Source: UBA10205 sp964373815
GTDB lineage: Archaea; Iainarchaeota; Iainarchaeia; Iainarchaeales; Iainarchaeaceae
Assembly: GCA_964373815.1 (NCBI GenBank)
Contig: CAYJWI010000001.1
Coordinates: 1 to 64,000, forward strand
Length of the DNA stretch: 64,000 nucleotides
Direction of reading: 5' to 3'
In this document: positions 40,940-49,904 of the stretch, piece after piece
Position numbering within the stretch: position 1 is the first letter of the stretch
Layout of the letters: each line of letters begins with the position of its first letter
Translations under genes and position numbers: made by a program
The notes under the pieces: generated by a model
What the model was told of the DNA's origin: nothing
Seen by the model: the letters and a program-made list of their open reading frames with translations, nothing else
Databases searched by the model: none

Positions 40940-41045
40940 TTTAAAACCTCCAAATGTGATGGGTTTTCTAGGATTTTTATTTGAATTGAGGGTTCGGTGC
41001 CGGTGCGGGATATGTATAAATATTGGGTTTGCTGATTGTTTTTTT

Positions 41046-41423
41046 ATGGATGAATATTCAAAGATGAGGACGGCAGTGTTGCAAAGTGAACTAGAAAAAC
41101 AACAGTTGCATCTTGGTATGATTTCGCTTAATTTTAATACAAATCAAGTTGGCACTCCTGCCGAGGCGGAGAGGTATGATAAGGGGATAATTCGCAGGAT
41201 AAAAACGGTTTCCGGAAGGCTTGTTAGTATTCTTGAAGAATTGAGGGAAAGGAACCAGACAGTTAAAATTGCTAACCTTACACATTGGCACCCGGTTGTA
41301 CAGGTAACATTTGCAGCCAAATTAAGAGCCAGCAAGTACCCCCTAATTTCACAACTTGGACAAGGGGTCAAACCGATATTTACAAAGCACCCGAAGCTAC
41401 CGCCGCATAACCGGAGATTTTAA
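41046..41423 (+). CDS. Hypothetical 125-aa protein
   Basis: No family recognised. The first 25 residues (MDEYSKMRTAVLQSELEKQQ) look like a helical coiled coil; the C-terminus is basic (FTKHPKLPPHNRRF). A GTATAAATA box about 27-33 bases upstream supports the ATG at 41046 over the longer open frame. It lies inside the putative tRNA-Ser(GGA) element. Confidence 0.5.
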   Translation: MDEYSKMRTAVLQSELEKQQLHLGMISLNFNTNQVGTPAEAERYDKGIIRRIKTVSGRLVSILEELRERNQTVKIANLTHWHPVVQVTFAAKLRASKYPLISQLGQGVKPIFTKHPKLPPHNRRF

Positions 41424-41424
41424 A

Positions 41425-41670
41425 CTAATTTTTTTCTTGAAGCTTCTTCTCCAGTTCAATCATCATGCTAACCAGAATCACGTGCATGCTCGTAAGTTTG
41501 AGCGTGTCGAAGTGTTTGATTAACCGCGGGACAGAGAGACCGTTGAGCTTGTTGTATGTGTAGAACTTTTGAATGAGTTCTTTGTTCTCTTTGGACATTT
41601 CCAAAGTGGATTCGAGCCAGGCCAATCGCCTGGCCAAATCCCTTTCGTAGGAATGTATGTATTGTTTCAT
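41425..41670 (-). pseudogene. Tyrosine integrase N-terminal domain remnant
   Basis: 81 residues. ERDLARRLAWLESTLEMSKENKELIQKFYTYNKLNGLSVPRLIKHFDTLK resembles the SAM-like core-binding domain of archaeal tyrosine recombinases. The catalytic domain is missing. It lies 63 bases from the 3' end of tRNA-Ser(GGA), where SSV-type integrases are often left split. The remaining reading frame after LKLT is unrelated. Confidence 0.5.
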
Positions 41671-41732
41671 GTTGAGTGCCCCCTACTCAACCGTACTTTT
41701 TAAAAGGGCACCGACTTGAACTGTCGGTAGGA

Positions 41733-41816
41733 CGCGGGGAATGGGATTTGAACCCATGCTCCCGTGAAGGAACACGCTTTCCAGGCGTGCGCATTAGACC
41801 GCTCTGCCATCCCCGC
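41733..41816 (-). tRNA. tRNA-Ser(GGA)
   Basis: Acceptor GCGGGGA pairs with TCCCCGC, discriminator G. Anticodon stem CACGC/GCGTG with loop CT-GGA-AA. A long variable arm and T-arm CATGGGTTCAAATCCCAT make it class II. A hairpin element lies at its 5' side and a possible attachment scar at its 3' side. Confidence 0.95.
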
Positions 41817-41818
41817 AA

Positions 41819-41874
41819 CCTTTTTCTTTTCTTTTGGAAAGAAAAGAAAAACGTTGACGAAAAAGAAAAGAAAC
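41819..41874 (+). repeat. Stable-RNA-associated hairpin element, copy 5
   Basis: CTTTTTCTTTTCTTTTGG, its purine complement, ACGTTGACG and a second purine arm AAAAAGAAAAGAAAC. It starts two to three bases from the tRNA-Ser 5' end and has the same orientation as the copies that follow rightward RNA genes. Confidence 0.7.
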
Positions 41875-42001
41875 TTCTGCCAACAAAACTCTTGCCAAAA
41901 AGGTATTGCATTTGGCTTGGTTTGAATGAAAAAGTGCCCGGTTAAGGTTAAAAATGTTGATTTGGAACGAAAAAGGCGGGAATTGCGGCAAATATGAAGA
42001 A

Positions 42002-42065
42002 GGTAAGCCAGGGATCTGCCCTCCTATGAGGAGTCAGTGAACCACTGTATGCAGTATGGCTTACC
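42002..42065 (-). ncRNA. Candidate structured RNA with closing stem and inner hairpins
   Basis: An eight-base closing stem GGTAAGCC/GGCTTACC (42002-42009 with 42058-42065) encloses AGGG-ATCTG-CCCT, CTCC-TATGA-GGAG (sharing two bases with the first) and CAGTG-AAC-CACTG. A leftward ATATTTAAAC box at about 42107-42115 would start a transcript near 42085, just before the stem. It does not match tRNA, 5S, or C/D or H/ACA signatures I can recognise. It could also be a DNA-level palindrome downstream of the aminotransferase. Confidence 0.4.
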
Positions 42066-42154
42066 CCCTTAACTCCCAATACGCAATACCAATTACGACT
42101 TTAGTGTTTAAATATCTTCTCGTGGGGAAAATTTTTTTCGGCGGGCAGCGGAAA

Positions 42155-43360
42155 TTATTTTTTAAGGAAGTTTTCCTTCACGAATTCCCCTATTTTGTCG
42201 AAAGCGCTGTCCAGTATTTCCTCAGGAGGCAGGAAAACTATCCTGAAATGGTGCGTCCCCTTCTTCTGCCCAAAACCTTCACCATAAACCACAAGCACTC
42301 CCTTCTCCTTGAGCAGTTTTATGACGAATTCCCTGTCGGATTTTATCGGGAGCTCGATTTTCGGGTAGGCGTAGAATGCACCGCGAGGCTTTGCGCAGCT
42401 AAGGCCCCCTATTTCATTGAGCCTCTTGTATGCAAGGTCGCGCCTCCTCTGCAATTTAGGGATGAGTTCCTTGAAATGCTCCTGCGGCCCGTTTAGTGCT
42501 GCCTCGATAGCGAACTGCACCGGCGCCACGGTCGAAAGCCGCAGCCTCGAGAGCTTTTTTATCCCCTCGAAATAATCCTCCATAACCCCGAGCGGGTCGT
42601 GCCTGTAAATCCAGCCTCCGCGGAATCCGGGGCACAAATAATTTTTCGAGATGCTTCCGAATGAAATCACAGGCACGTCCTTTGCGAGCGAGGCCATTGG
42701 CGTGAATTTTTCCCCATCGAAGAGGAGCTTGTCATAGGTTTCGTCCGCAAGCACCACGAGGTTGTTTGCACCGGCCACGTCGATGACTTTCTTGAGGTTG
42801 TTTTTTGAGTAAACGGCCCCTGTTGGGTTGTTTGGGTTTATCACCACGACCGCTTTAGTTTTCTTGTCCACCTGCTCCTCGAGGTGCTCTATGTCCGGCT
42901 GCCATTCATTCTCTTCGTCTAAATAATATTTATTCGCCCCTGTTTCGAGGAACGCGAGCTCTCCTGTGAACATTGAGTAGCCGGGTGTTGGCACAAGGCA
43001 GTTCTCCCCACGGTTGAAGAGCGCCTGCATGGAATGTATTATCGCCTCGCTTCCGCCGACAAAAGTCATTACGTCATCCACGCCAACATTGGGCGCGCCC
43101 ATCCTTTTCGCATAATCAGCGACCGCCTTCCTTGCCCCAAGCGTTCCGAGGGAATCGGTATAGCCTTCACTTTTGGCCTTGTTGTCCTCAATCGCCTTCC
43201 ATATGTGCGGAGGCGTGCGGTAGTCGAAGACCATGGGGTCGCCGATGTTCAGGTAGAGCACTTTCTTTCCGCTCTTCTCCACTTCCTGTGCTATTGGGAC
43301 AACGTCCCTTGTCGCGTGCCTTATTCCCATTGCGCGCTTTGCGGGGACTATTCTTTTCAT
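42155..43360 (-). CDS. Class I PLP aminotransferase (alanine/aspartate type)
   Basis: About 401 residues. PLP sites: NPNNPTGAVY, LADETYDKL and the lysine in SFGSISKNYLCPGFRGGW; the C-terminal Arg is in HHFRIVFLP. The wording is close to archaeal alanine aminotransferases (AlaT-like). The Met at 43360 fits the family; the longer frame has no sensible N-terminus. An ATATAAAAAC box lies about 38 bases upstream. Confidence 0.9.
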   Translation of the reverse strand: MKRIVPAKRAMGIRHATRDVVPIAQEVEKSGKKVLYLNIGDPMVFDYRTPPHIWKAIEDNKAKSEGYTDSLGTLGARKAVADYAKRMGAPNVGVDDVMTFVGGSEAIIHSMQALFNRGENCLVPTPGYSMFTGELAFLETGANKYYLDEENEWQPDIEHLEEQVDKKTKAVVVINPNNPTGAVYSKNNLKKVIDVAGANNLVVLADETYDKLLFDGEKFTPMASLAKDVPVISFGSISKNYLCPGFRGGWIYRHDPLGVMEDYFEGIKKLSRLRLSTVAPVQFAIEAALNGPQEHFKELIPKLQRRRDLAYKRLNEIGGLSCAKPRGAFYAYPKIELPIKSDREFVIKLLKEKGVLVVYGEGFGQKKGTHHFRIVFLPPEEILDSAFDKIGEFVKENFLKK

Positions 43361-43428
43361 GGAATCAATCCAAAGAATAGGGAATGGATAAGTTTTTATA
43401 TTACGGCGCAATAATCTAGCGGATAAGC

Positions 43429-43734
43429 ATGTTCTCGAATTTGTTCCAGGCAAGGGGCGTTTCAGCGCAGCCTGAGATAAGCGGGCCGAAATGGATTGAG
43501 GCCGCGCATAGGAAGGAATCCGGGGGCCTTGGGCTGTTCAGATTCGGCAACAATGTGCTGGGCAAAACCCTCAAGTTCCGCGCTGTAACGCTTGTAACAA
43601 CCCTTGGAATCACCTGGCTTCTCACGGGGAACCCGGTTACGAGCGTCGGGCTTACGGTCCTGCAGCAGAGCACAAACACCGCGGTGTATTACTTCTTTGA
43701 AAAAAACGAGCATAAAAAGTTTAATCCGAATTGA
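43429..43734 (+). CDS. DUF2061 membrane protein
   Basis: 101 residues. GKTLKFRAVTLVTTLGITWLLTGN and VLQQSTNTAVYYFFEKN are the two helices and signature of DUF2061. Function in the family is unknown. It is divergent from the aminotransferase with shared upstream sequence. Confidence 0.8.
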   Translation: MFSNLFQARGVSAQPEISGPKWIEAAHRKESGGLGLFRFGNNVLGKTLKFRAVTLVTTLGITWLLTGNPVTSVGLTVLQQSTNTAVYYFFEKNEHKKFNPN

Positions 43735-43847
43735 GCGTTCATAGAAACGTGGCACCTACTGCCAGGTTTCGGCTTCTTTCTTTCGGGCAATCTTGTGGCT
43801 TTATGCCAAGTCGGGGCCCGTGGCTAGGGCCGGTTTGCTGGAAACTT

Positions 43848-43872
43848 TTTTATATAACTACTCCCTAGTAGT
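43848..43872 (+). promoter_or_regulatory. TATA box and inverted repeat at the TrmB-family gene
   Basis: TTTATATAA (about 43848-43856) is followed at once by ACTACTCCCTAGTAGT (43857-43872), six-base arms around CCCT. It ends five bases before the ATG, covering the transcript start. This suits negative autoregulation by the TrmB-like protein. Confidence 0.55.
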
Positions 43873-43877
43873 GCCTT

Positions 43878-44555
43878 ATGATTGAGAGGATAAAAAAGCT
43901 CGGCCTCAACGAGTACGAGGCAAGGGCCTACAAGGCGCTGCTCCGGCAAGGCAGGGCTTCCGCCGTTTCGGTGAGCAGGCATGCCTCGATTCCGCGCGCG
44001 AGGGTCTATGACATCCTTTTCTCGCTTGAGAAGAAGGGCTTTGTTGTCAAATCCGCCTCCAAGCCGATTGAGTTTAGCGCGGTTAAGCCAGTGCACGCTT
44101 TCGAGGCGATTTCAAAGGGCAAGAGGGATGAAATGGAGGCCTCCCTCTCTGAACTAAAGGCCACGGCCGAAGCCCTCCAGAAGGGCATTGGAGAGGGGCA
44201 GGGGCCTGCAGATGACGGCGCAGTGCTTCTCTTGGAGGGAAGGCTAGGCATTTACTCATTCCTCGGCCGCCAGCTGGAAAACTGCACTGAAAGCGTCGTA
44301 ATTTCCTCCTCGGAGGATGGCATTAGGAGGAAAAAGGAGGCTTTTGAAAAGAAATTCTCCTCGCTTTCAAGGGACGGGGTGAAGGTTTTTTCGAAGCAGA
44401 GCCACGCCTCGCGCTTTGTGGTCCTCGACAAGGAAGCGGTGATGCTGTTTTTGAACAGTGAAAGGGAGCCCGAGGAAACAGCCAATGAAAAGGCTATTTT
44501 TATCAAAAGCCCGTTTGTCGCCAACTATTTCTACAATTCCGCGATGAAAAAGTAG
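43878..44555 (+). CDS. TrmB-family transcriptional regulator
   Basis: 225 residues. The N-terminal winged helix IKKLGLNEYEARAYKALLRQGRASAVSVSRHASIPRARVYDILFSLEKKGF is the TrmB hallmark. A helical linker and a phospholipase-D-like effector-binding domain (VVISSSEDGIRRKKEAFEKK) follow. TrmB proteins sense sugars or other metabolites. The start is fixed by the TATA box 22-30 bases upstream. Confidence 0.88.
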   Translation: MIERIKKLGLNEYEARAYKALLRQGRASAVSVSRHASIPRARVYDILFSLEKKGFVVKSASKPIEFSAVKPVHAFEAISKGKRDEMEASLSELKATAEALQKGIGEGQGPADDGAVLLLEGRLGIYSFLGRQLENCTESVVISSSEDGIRRKKEAFEKKFSSLSRDGVKVFSKQSHASRFVVLDKEAVMLFLNSEREPEETANEKAIFIKSPFVANYFYNSAMKK

Positions 44556-44573
44556 CCCGGGTGGCGATAATGC

Positions 44574-44684
44574 ATGGCCCAAACAAAGAGCCAAAAGAAG
44601 GGCGGGTGGAAAACCTGCAGCCGCGGACATGAGTACCGCGGCAGCGCATGCCCAATTTGCTGGAAAGGGAATAAAAAGGATTAA
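44574..44684 (+). CDS. 36-residue zinc-ribbon mini-protein
   Basis: MAQTKSQKKGGWKTCSRGHEYRGSACPICWKG: one Cys/His half (C-x3-H) and one C-x2-C half make a minimal zinc site, in a type of very short basic protein found widely in prokaryotes. The start is 18 bases after the TrmB gene stop and they probably share a transcript. Function is not known. Confidence 0.65.
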   Translation: MAQTKSQKKGGWKTCSRGHEYRGSACPICWKGNKKD

Positions 44685-44725
44685 TGGCCTAAAAATAAGC
44701 AAGGGGCAAAAAATAATTAGGGGGT

Positions 44726-47700
44726 TTACTGCGTTTTCTTCTTCGCTTTTTTCTTTTCGCTTTTTTCAGCAGTGGCCTCTGTTTTGCCCTCTTCCTTTCC
44801 AACCGCCCTATAAGTCGAGAATGCGATGAGCCCTATCACTAAGAGTATTAGCACTCCGAGAATTGCTGTAGAGAATGAAGCAAGGCCGAAGAGCCCTGTC
44901 CCAACATTGAGGTTTTCAGCGGCTTGCTGCTTGTTCTCGCCCGCGATGTTTTTGAAAGTTACGTTTCTAGTGAATGTCCCTTCATTGGTTTCAAGTGATA
45001 TCGGCACTGTCGCGCTCTCGCCTGCGCCCTGCGGGAGCTTTACTAGCAGCCTTGCCTTTGTGGATTCCTTCGATGCCACGACCCTCTTCTCTGCCTGCAC
45101 TATGCCGTTGAAGTCAAGGGCTTTTGCGCTGAGTATTTCAAGTGTCCTGTTGCTGTCATTGAAAATGTTGAAATCAACCTGGAATTCGTATGGCATCCCT
45201 TCAATTTCCTTTATGCTTATGTCCTGCACCCTTACATCGACTTCCCCCGGCCCGTATGATTCCTGGTTGCCTTTGACGAGCAGCCTTATTTTTGCGGAAG
45301 TCGAGAACCCGTTGTCTGTCTGTGCATTGATTGTTATGAAAGTCGTTGCCGGCAAATCGAACGGAGGTGAGACGAAGAAGTCCACTTCCTCCTTTTCCCC
45401 GGCTTCAATGTTTATTTTTTTGTCCACTATGTAAACGAAAGGCTTGTCCGCAGTGATGGTGACATCCTGGCTTGCAACTCCCCTGTTCTCCACGAGCAAT
45501 GACTGTTTTATTCCCTCGCAGGTGGCTGCATCGAGCTCTGGGTTTGGAAGGAGTATGTCTATTGCAAAGCAGCTCGAGGATGAGAGGTAGTTGATGTTCT
45601 TTTCCTGGGTGAAATCGAGCCTTGCGGATTTCGCCTTCACGCTGAACTTGTTTTCAGCGCTGCCCTTGGGCGCGGTTGCGCTGAAAGGCACGGCCTTCTC
45701 CTCTCCCGCCTCAACAGAGATTGCCCCTGGGCCGCTTACCCATGGAGGGGCATAACTGATTTTGAATTCCTGCCTCTCGGAGCCTAGGTTGAATACCGTG
45801 AAGAGCTCTTTCTTCTCAACTCCCGGGCAGATGTTGAGCTCCGGTACAACGAATGCCGCGCTGTGGCAGTCCGAGACCGTTAGGGTGAAATCCTTTTCAA
45901 ACGAAAAGTGCTCTGAAGTAAGTTTGAGCGTGAAAGTCTTGGCCCCTTTTGTTGCCGGCACGATGTCGAGCTCTTGCGAAATCTGCTTGAGCACATCGAT
46001 TAGCTGCTGAGAGTTCTGCGCATCGAAGTATTTGCCCTTTGTCCTGTCCGCTATAACCTGGAGCTGTGCCTTGCCTTCCTTGTCTATGTCAAAGCCTACT
46101 GCATAGACCCTTATGCCCTTGGAGGAGAGGTCTTTTGCCGCCTGTGCAGTGTTTCCTGCGCATGTTTCCTTTCCGTCGCTTACAAGTATTACTGCCTTCT
46201 GTTTTGTGCCGGTGAAATCATTTGCCGCTGCCTGCAGCGCCTGTGCGAGCGGTGTCTTTCCCTTCGGCTTGAATGCGGAAACCTTGTCGGTTATTCCCGC
46301 AATGTCAAGCTCTTTTATGGGCACGAGCAGCGAGGAGTCTTCACAGAGCTCTCCCTGCCCGAAAATCCTCAATCCAAGGTCAACCTGGCTGATGTTATTT
46401 ACAAGGTTTATTACAGCGGATTTTGCAGCGTCCATCTTGCCCTGCTTTCCTGATGTTTCAACCATCGAGCCTGAAGCATCTATAAGAATTTCGATTGCCG
46501 TGTCGGTTTTGCTCACTTTCGCTTCCTTTGCGAGCTTGCTCACGTCAATCAAGGCGTTGAGCTGCTCTTCGCTGCCGGGGTTAATCGTGAATTTTTTCTT
46601 GTCAAGCGCTGCATCGATTCCTGTGATGATTGCCTCGAGCTCCACAGGCTTTTCCCTGTTGTTTTTGAGCGTGAATTTGTAAACGGGTTTGTCCTCTACG
46701 CACACGCTCGCATCCCCTCCCGTCTTCTCGACTTCGAGGTTGTAGCAGTCCTTTAGCTGGCCTGAAAATGTTTTTGTGATGTCGTACTTGAATCCCGTGC
46801 TTTCGGCCTTTACCTTGAAATCATAATTTCCCCCAGGCTCTCCCGTCTGCGAGAATTTCACCGTAAAGGTGTCCTCGCTTCCGGCCTTTACCGACAGCTC
46901 TGTCCTGTCAAGTTTTGCAAAGTTTGCGCCTTCGAGCGAAATTTTGTATTTCTCGTCAAGCTTTCCGTTGTTTGCAATCCTGATTTTCCCCTCGCTCCCT
47001 GTTTCGAGGCAGGCTGAATACTTCCCTCCCTCAAACCCGCTTCCGAGGATTATCTGCGTGCCCTGGCCCTGTGAAATGGTGTACTGTGCTCCATCTTCCG
47101 AAAAAAAGTCCGGGTTTGGAAGCGATGCCTTGACCTTGAAATCATATGTCCCCAAATCCGCATCGCATGGGGCTTTCACTTTGAGTTTTACGGTTTCAGG
47201 TTCGCCCTTTGCGACGATTACCCTAGCGCTTTCGAGTGTGTACCATGCCTTGGGAATGCCTTCGATGCCCAAATCCGCCCTTTCGGTATTCTGGTTCGGC
47301 ACTTTTGTGCGGTTCGTGACAACGATGTCGTATGTTTTTTCCTCGCACTGCGTTGCCTCCTGCTTTGATGGCTGCACATCCACGTCCACGAAGTGCCCCT
47401 GGCCAAGCTCTACTGAGCAGGTGGCTGAAACTGTTTTTCCGTTCTGCACCAAGAGCTGCGCTGTATATTTGCCGGGGCTTGCATAGCAGTTCGCCACCGC
47501 GAAAACCCGCAGGTTTTCACACTCGCCAGCTTCGAGGCTGAACTTGTTCGGTATTACATTGAACCAGGAAGCAGCTGCGCCGTTGAAATAAGCGTTATAA
47601 TTTTCGGTTTTCGAGGAATCGTTGCACAGTTCGAGTTCGCTCATTGAAAGCTCGCACTGGATATTGGTCGAATCGCACGAGCCGCTAAGCTCCGAGCCGT

Positions 47701-47758
47701 GTGCGTATGCTCCTAGTATCACGAACGCGATCCCGATTATGATTGCACGTATGTCCAT
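44726..47758 (-). CDS. Large surface protein with von Willebrand A domain
   Basis: 1010 residues. Signal peptide about 1-20, several Ig-like beta modules in pairs with conserved Cys, and a VWA domain (about 420-600) with the MIDAS start EILIDASGSMVET and VILVSDGKET. More beta modules and one C-terminal membrane helix (LGVLILLVIGLIAFSTY) with a Lys/Glu tail follow. VWA domains mediate metal-dependent adhesion. It ends a run of four similarly built surface proteins, all leftward, and is probably exposed to the surroundings. Confidence 0.8.
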   Translation of the reverse strand: MDIRAIIIGIAFVILGAYAHGSELSGSCDSTNIQCELSMSELELCNDSSKTENYNAYFNGAAASWFNVIPNKFSLEAGECENLRVFAVANCYASPGKYTAQLLVQNGKTVSATCSVELGQGHFVDVDVQPSKQEATQCEEKTYDIVVTNRTKVPNQNTERADLGIEGIPKAWYTLESARVIVAKGEPETVKLKVKAPCDADLGTYDFKVKASLPNPDFFSEDGAQYTISQGQGTQIILGSGFEGGKYSACLETGSEGKIRIANNGKLDEKYKISLEGANFAKLDRTELSVKAGSEDTFTVKFSQTGEPGGNYDFKVKAESTGFKYDITKTFSGQLKDCYNLEVEKTGGDASVCVEDKPVYKFTLKNNREKPVELEAIITGIDAALDKKKFTINPGSEEQLNALIDVSKLAKEAKVSKTDTAIEILIDASGSMVETSGKQGKMDAAKSAVINLVNNISQVDLGLRIFGQGELCEDSSLLVPIKELDIAGITDKVSAFKPKGKTPLAQALQAAANDFTGTKQKAVILVSDGKETCAGNTAQAAKDLSSKGIRVYAVGFDIDKEGKAQLQVIADRTKGKYFDAQNSQQLIDVLKQISQELDIVPATKGAKTFTLKLTSEHFSFEKDFTLTVSDCHSAAFVVPELNICPGVEKKELFTVFNLGSERQEFKISYAPPWVSGPGAISVEAGEEKAVPFSATAPKGSAENKFSVKAKSARLDFTQEKNINYLSSSSCFAIDILLPNPELDAATCEGIKQSLLVENRGVASQDVTITADKPFVYIVDKKINIEAGEKEEVDFFVSPPFDLPATTFITINAQTDNGFSTSAKIRLLVKGNQESYGPGEVDVRVQDISIKEIEGMPYEFQVDFNIFNDSNRTLEILSAKALDFNGIVQAEKRVVASKESTKARLLVKLPQGAGESATVPISLETNEGTFTRNVTFKNIAGENKQQAAENLNVGTGLFGLASFSTAILGVLILLVIGLIAFSTYRAVGKEEGKTEATAEKSEKKKAKKKTQ

Positions 47759-47777
47759 GTTTTCGCCTATATAGTTC

Positions 47778-49904
47778 CTACTTGTTACTGTTAAGTAGTG
47801 ACAATACTATAAATGCTATTACAAGAACAATTAAAATGATAACCCCTGCGGCAAATGCCCCATTGCTTCCGAGCACTGCAAGCCCTGAAAGCGCGCTTCC
47901 GCCCCCCTGCTGGCCTGCTGCCTTGCCCGCAACGGTTATCTTAATTGGCTTGGTTGAGGCATAGCCCTTTGCCCGCACTTCAAGGGTCGCGTTGAAAACC
48001 CTGTCAGAATCGGTTTCAGAGGCGCTCACAAGTCTTGTGAAAGTCCTTGTCTGGTTCGGCCCGATGTTTCCAAGTGAAATAGGCAGTATTACTGCGCCTT
48101 CTTCAGAGCCATAAACCCTCACCCTTACGTCTTCTAGTGCTCCTGCAAGGACGTTCTTTATGGTGAATGAAAGTTCCTTCTCTTCAGCGGAAGCAAGCCT
48201 TACTTCCGAAGGATAGCTAAGTATTTCCACTCCTCCAGCCTGCGCGTTTGTTTCGGCGGCAACTACCCTAAACCTTAGCTCTTCGCTCTGCTCATCAGAG
48301 CCGCTCTTTGCGCTAAGCGTTATTGTATAGTTGCCTAGCTGCGCATCGAATGCCGGGGAGATGAAAACGTAAACCTTCTCTTCCTTTCCTTTCTTGACGG
48401 TTATTTCCTTGTCAGTTAGGGTTGCATTTATCGAAGCGTCGACACCTTTTAGCGAGAGCCTGGCTTTTTCATCGAAAGCCCCGTTGTTTCTAAGCACTAC
48501 CTCGAAGACCTGTCCCGCCGTTGCGGAGCATGCCCTTGCCTCGAAATCATTGTTGGCTATGAGCATCTCGAGCTTGTGCTCATCCCTTATGTCAATTTCC
48601 GCTTTCTTGGTTTCGGTTTCCTCCGCGCTGCGGCCGGTTACTTTCACTTCGTGCTTCCCGAACTTTTCAGTATCCTTCGCCTTCACGGTGAGTGTTACTT
48701 CCTTTGTCCCTTTCCCTGCAAGAAAAACCCTCGAGGAATCTAGCCTTGCCTCAATGTCGCCGTCAACCCCGAGTGTCACGAACTGGCCCTGCTCTATTTT
48801 GCTTTTGAGTATTACGCTAAGTTCCTTCCCCTCCCCCCTCTTCATGGATTTTCTTGCAGGCGTTATCGTGAGGTCGAACTCGTCCTTTCCGCATTCAATT
48901 ACCCTTATGCGTATTTCCCTTTCGACGAAGTAATCCTCGCTTCTCGCGAACACGGGTATTGTGTAATCAGTGAAAGCGGTAGTGTAATTAGTGTTTATCG
49001 AGAGGCCCACTTCCTCTTCATCCCCGCTTGCAAGCCTTGTGGCTGGGAATTCGAATACAGGGAGCAATAGCTCGTGGCTAGCCCCGAGTGAAATCGTCTG
49101 GCCCCTTCCTGAATTGTTTTCAAGCCTTATTTTTATTTCCTGCGTATAAGGCTGCCTGCAGATGAAATAACCGTCCAATCTTTCTATGTTTATCGGCGAG
49201 TCGTCATCTATGACTTCGGCCCTGATGTTTTGCCTTATTGCACTGCCCTCGCCGTACAAAAATTTTGCCTGCACATCATAAACGTCTGTTCTCGCGTCCG
49301 GGAAGGCGGTGATTGTCATTGTTACCGAAGTCCTCTCGCCGTTGCCGAGGCAGAAAGAATTCCCCGGCACTTGCGCTTCTATTTCGTGCCTTTCGCTGTT
49401 TCCAATCTGTGCATCCGCGGTAAAGCACTCCCTCTTGCCGCTGTTGTTGCTAACCGAGAGTTGCACGTTTATCGACTGGCCGGTTTCGAGGAAAACCGAG
49501 TTCCTGTCAGAAGAAACTGTTATCGCTTTTGAGGGCTGCGATTCTGAAACATTGATGTTGAACTCGTCGCTGTCGCCAAGCCCTGCGGGGTTTTGCGCCC
49601 TTACTGTAACCGTGCTCATGCCTGCGCTTGCAGGCTCCGGCGCGTTGCAGCTTATGAAATAATTTTCCTGCAGGAAGCAATCCACAAGCTGGGTGTCACT
49701 TTGCTTTTCAATGCTGAAAAACATTTTATCGGATGAGTATGCGGGGTCGCTTACATAATTCCTCAAATCAGCGAATTTTACAATTGGCCCTGAATCCATC
49801 CCCACTGAAATGTCCTTAATGCCATCAAAATCCGGTGCCGCGGCCGCAAGTGCAAAGCCCGCGCAGAGCAAAACCACCATGGCGGACATGATTCCCTTCA
49901 TCAT
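47778..49904 (-). CDS. Surface protein with Ig/NEW3-like beta modules
   Basis: 708 residues. Signal peptide about 1-22 and a C-terminal membrane helix (AAGVIILIVLVIAFIVLSLL). The first module (IKDISVGMDSG...FSIEKQSDTQLVDCFLQENYFISCNAPEP) is the same cadherin-like repeat found three times in the protein at 50819. Later modules resemble archaeal CARDB/NEW3 beta sandwiches. Its start abuts the stop of the 49905 gene with no gap, so they are translated from one message. Confidence 0.75.
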   Translation of the reverse strand: MMKGIMSAMVVLLCAGFALAAAAPDFDGIKDISVGMDSGPIVKFADLRNYVSDPAYSSDKMFFSIEKQSDTQLVDCFLQENYFISCNAPEPASAGMSTVTVRAQNPAGLGDSDEFNINVSESQPSKAITVSSDRNSVFLETGQSINVQLSVSNNSGKRECFTADAQIGNSERHEIEAQVPGNSFCLGNGERTSVTMTITAFPDARTDVYDVQAKFLYGEGSAIRQNIRAEVIDDDSPINIERLDGYFICRQPYTQEIKIRLENNSGRGQTISLGASHELLLPVFEFPATRLASGDEEEVGLSINTNYTTAFTDYTIPVFARSEDYFVEREIRIRVIECGKDEFDLTITPARKSMKRGEGKELSVILKSKIEQGQFVTLGVDGDIEARLDSSRVFLAGKGTKEVTLTVKAKDTEKFGKHEVKVTGRSAEETETKKAEIDIRDEHKLEMLIANNDFEARACSATAGQVFEVVLRNNGAFDEKARLSLKGVDASINATLTDKEITVKKGKEEKVYVFISPAFDAQLGNYTITLSAKSGSDEQSEELRFRVVAAETNAQAGGVEILSYPSEVRLASAEEKELSFTIKNVLAGALEDVRVRVYGSEEGAVILPISLGNIGPNQTRTFTRLVSASETDSDRVFNATLEVRAKGYASTKPIKITVAGKAAGQQGGGSALSGLAVLGSNGAFAAGVIILIVLVIAFIVLSLLNSNK

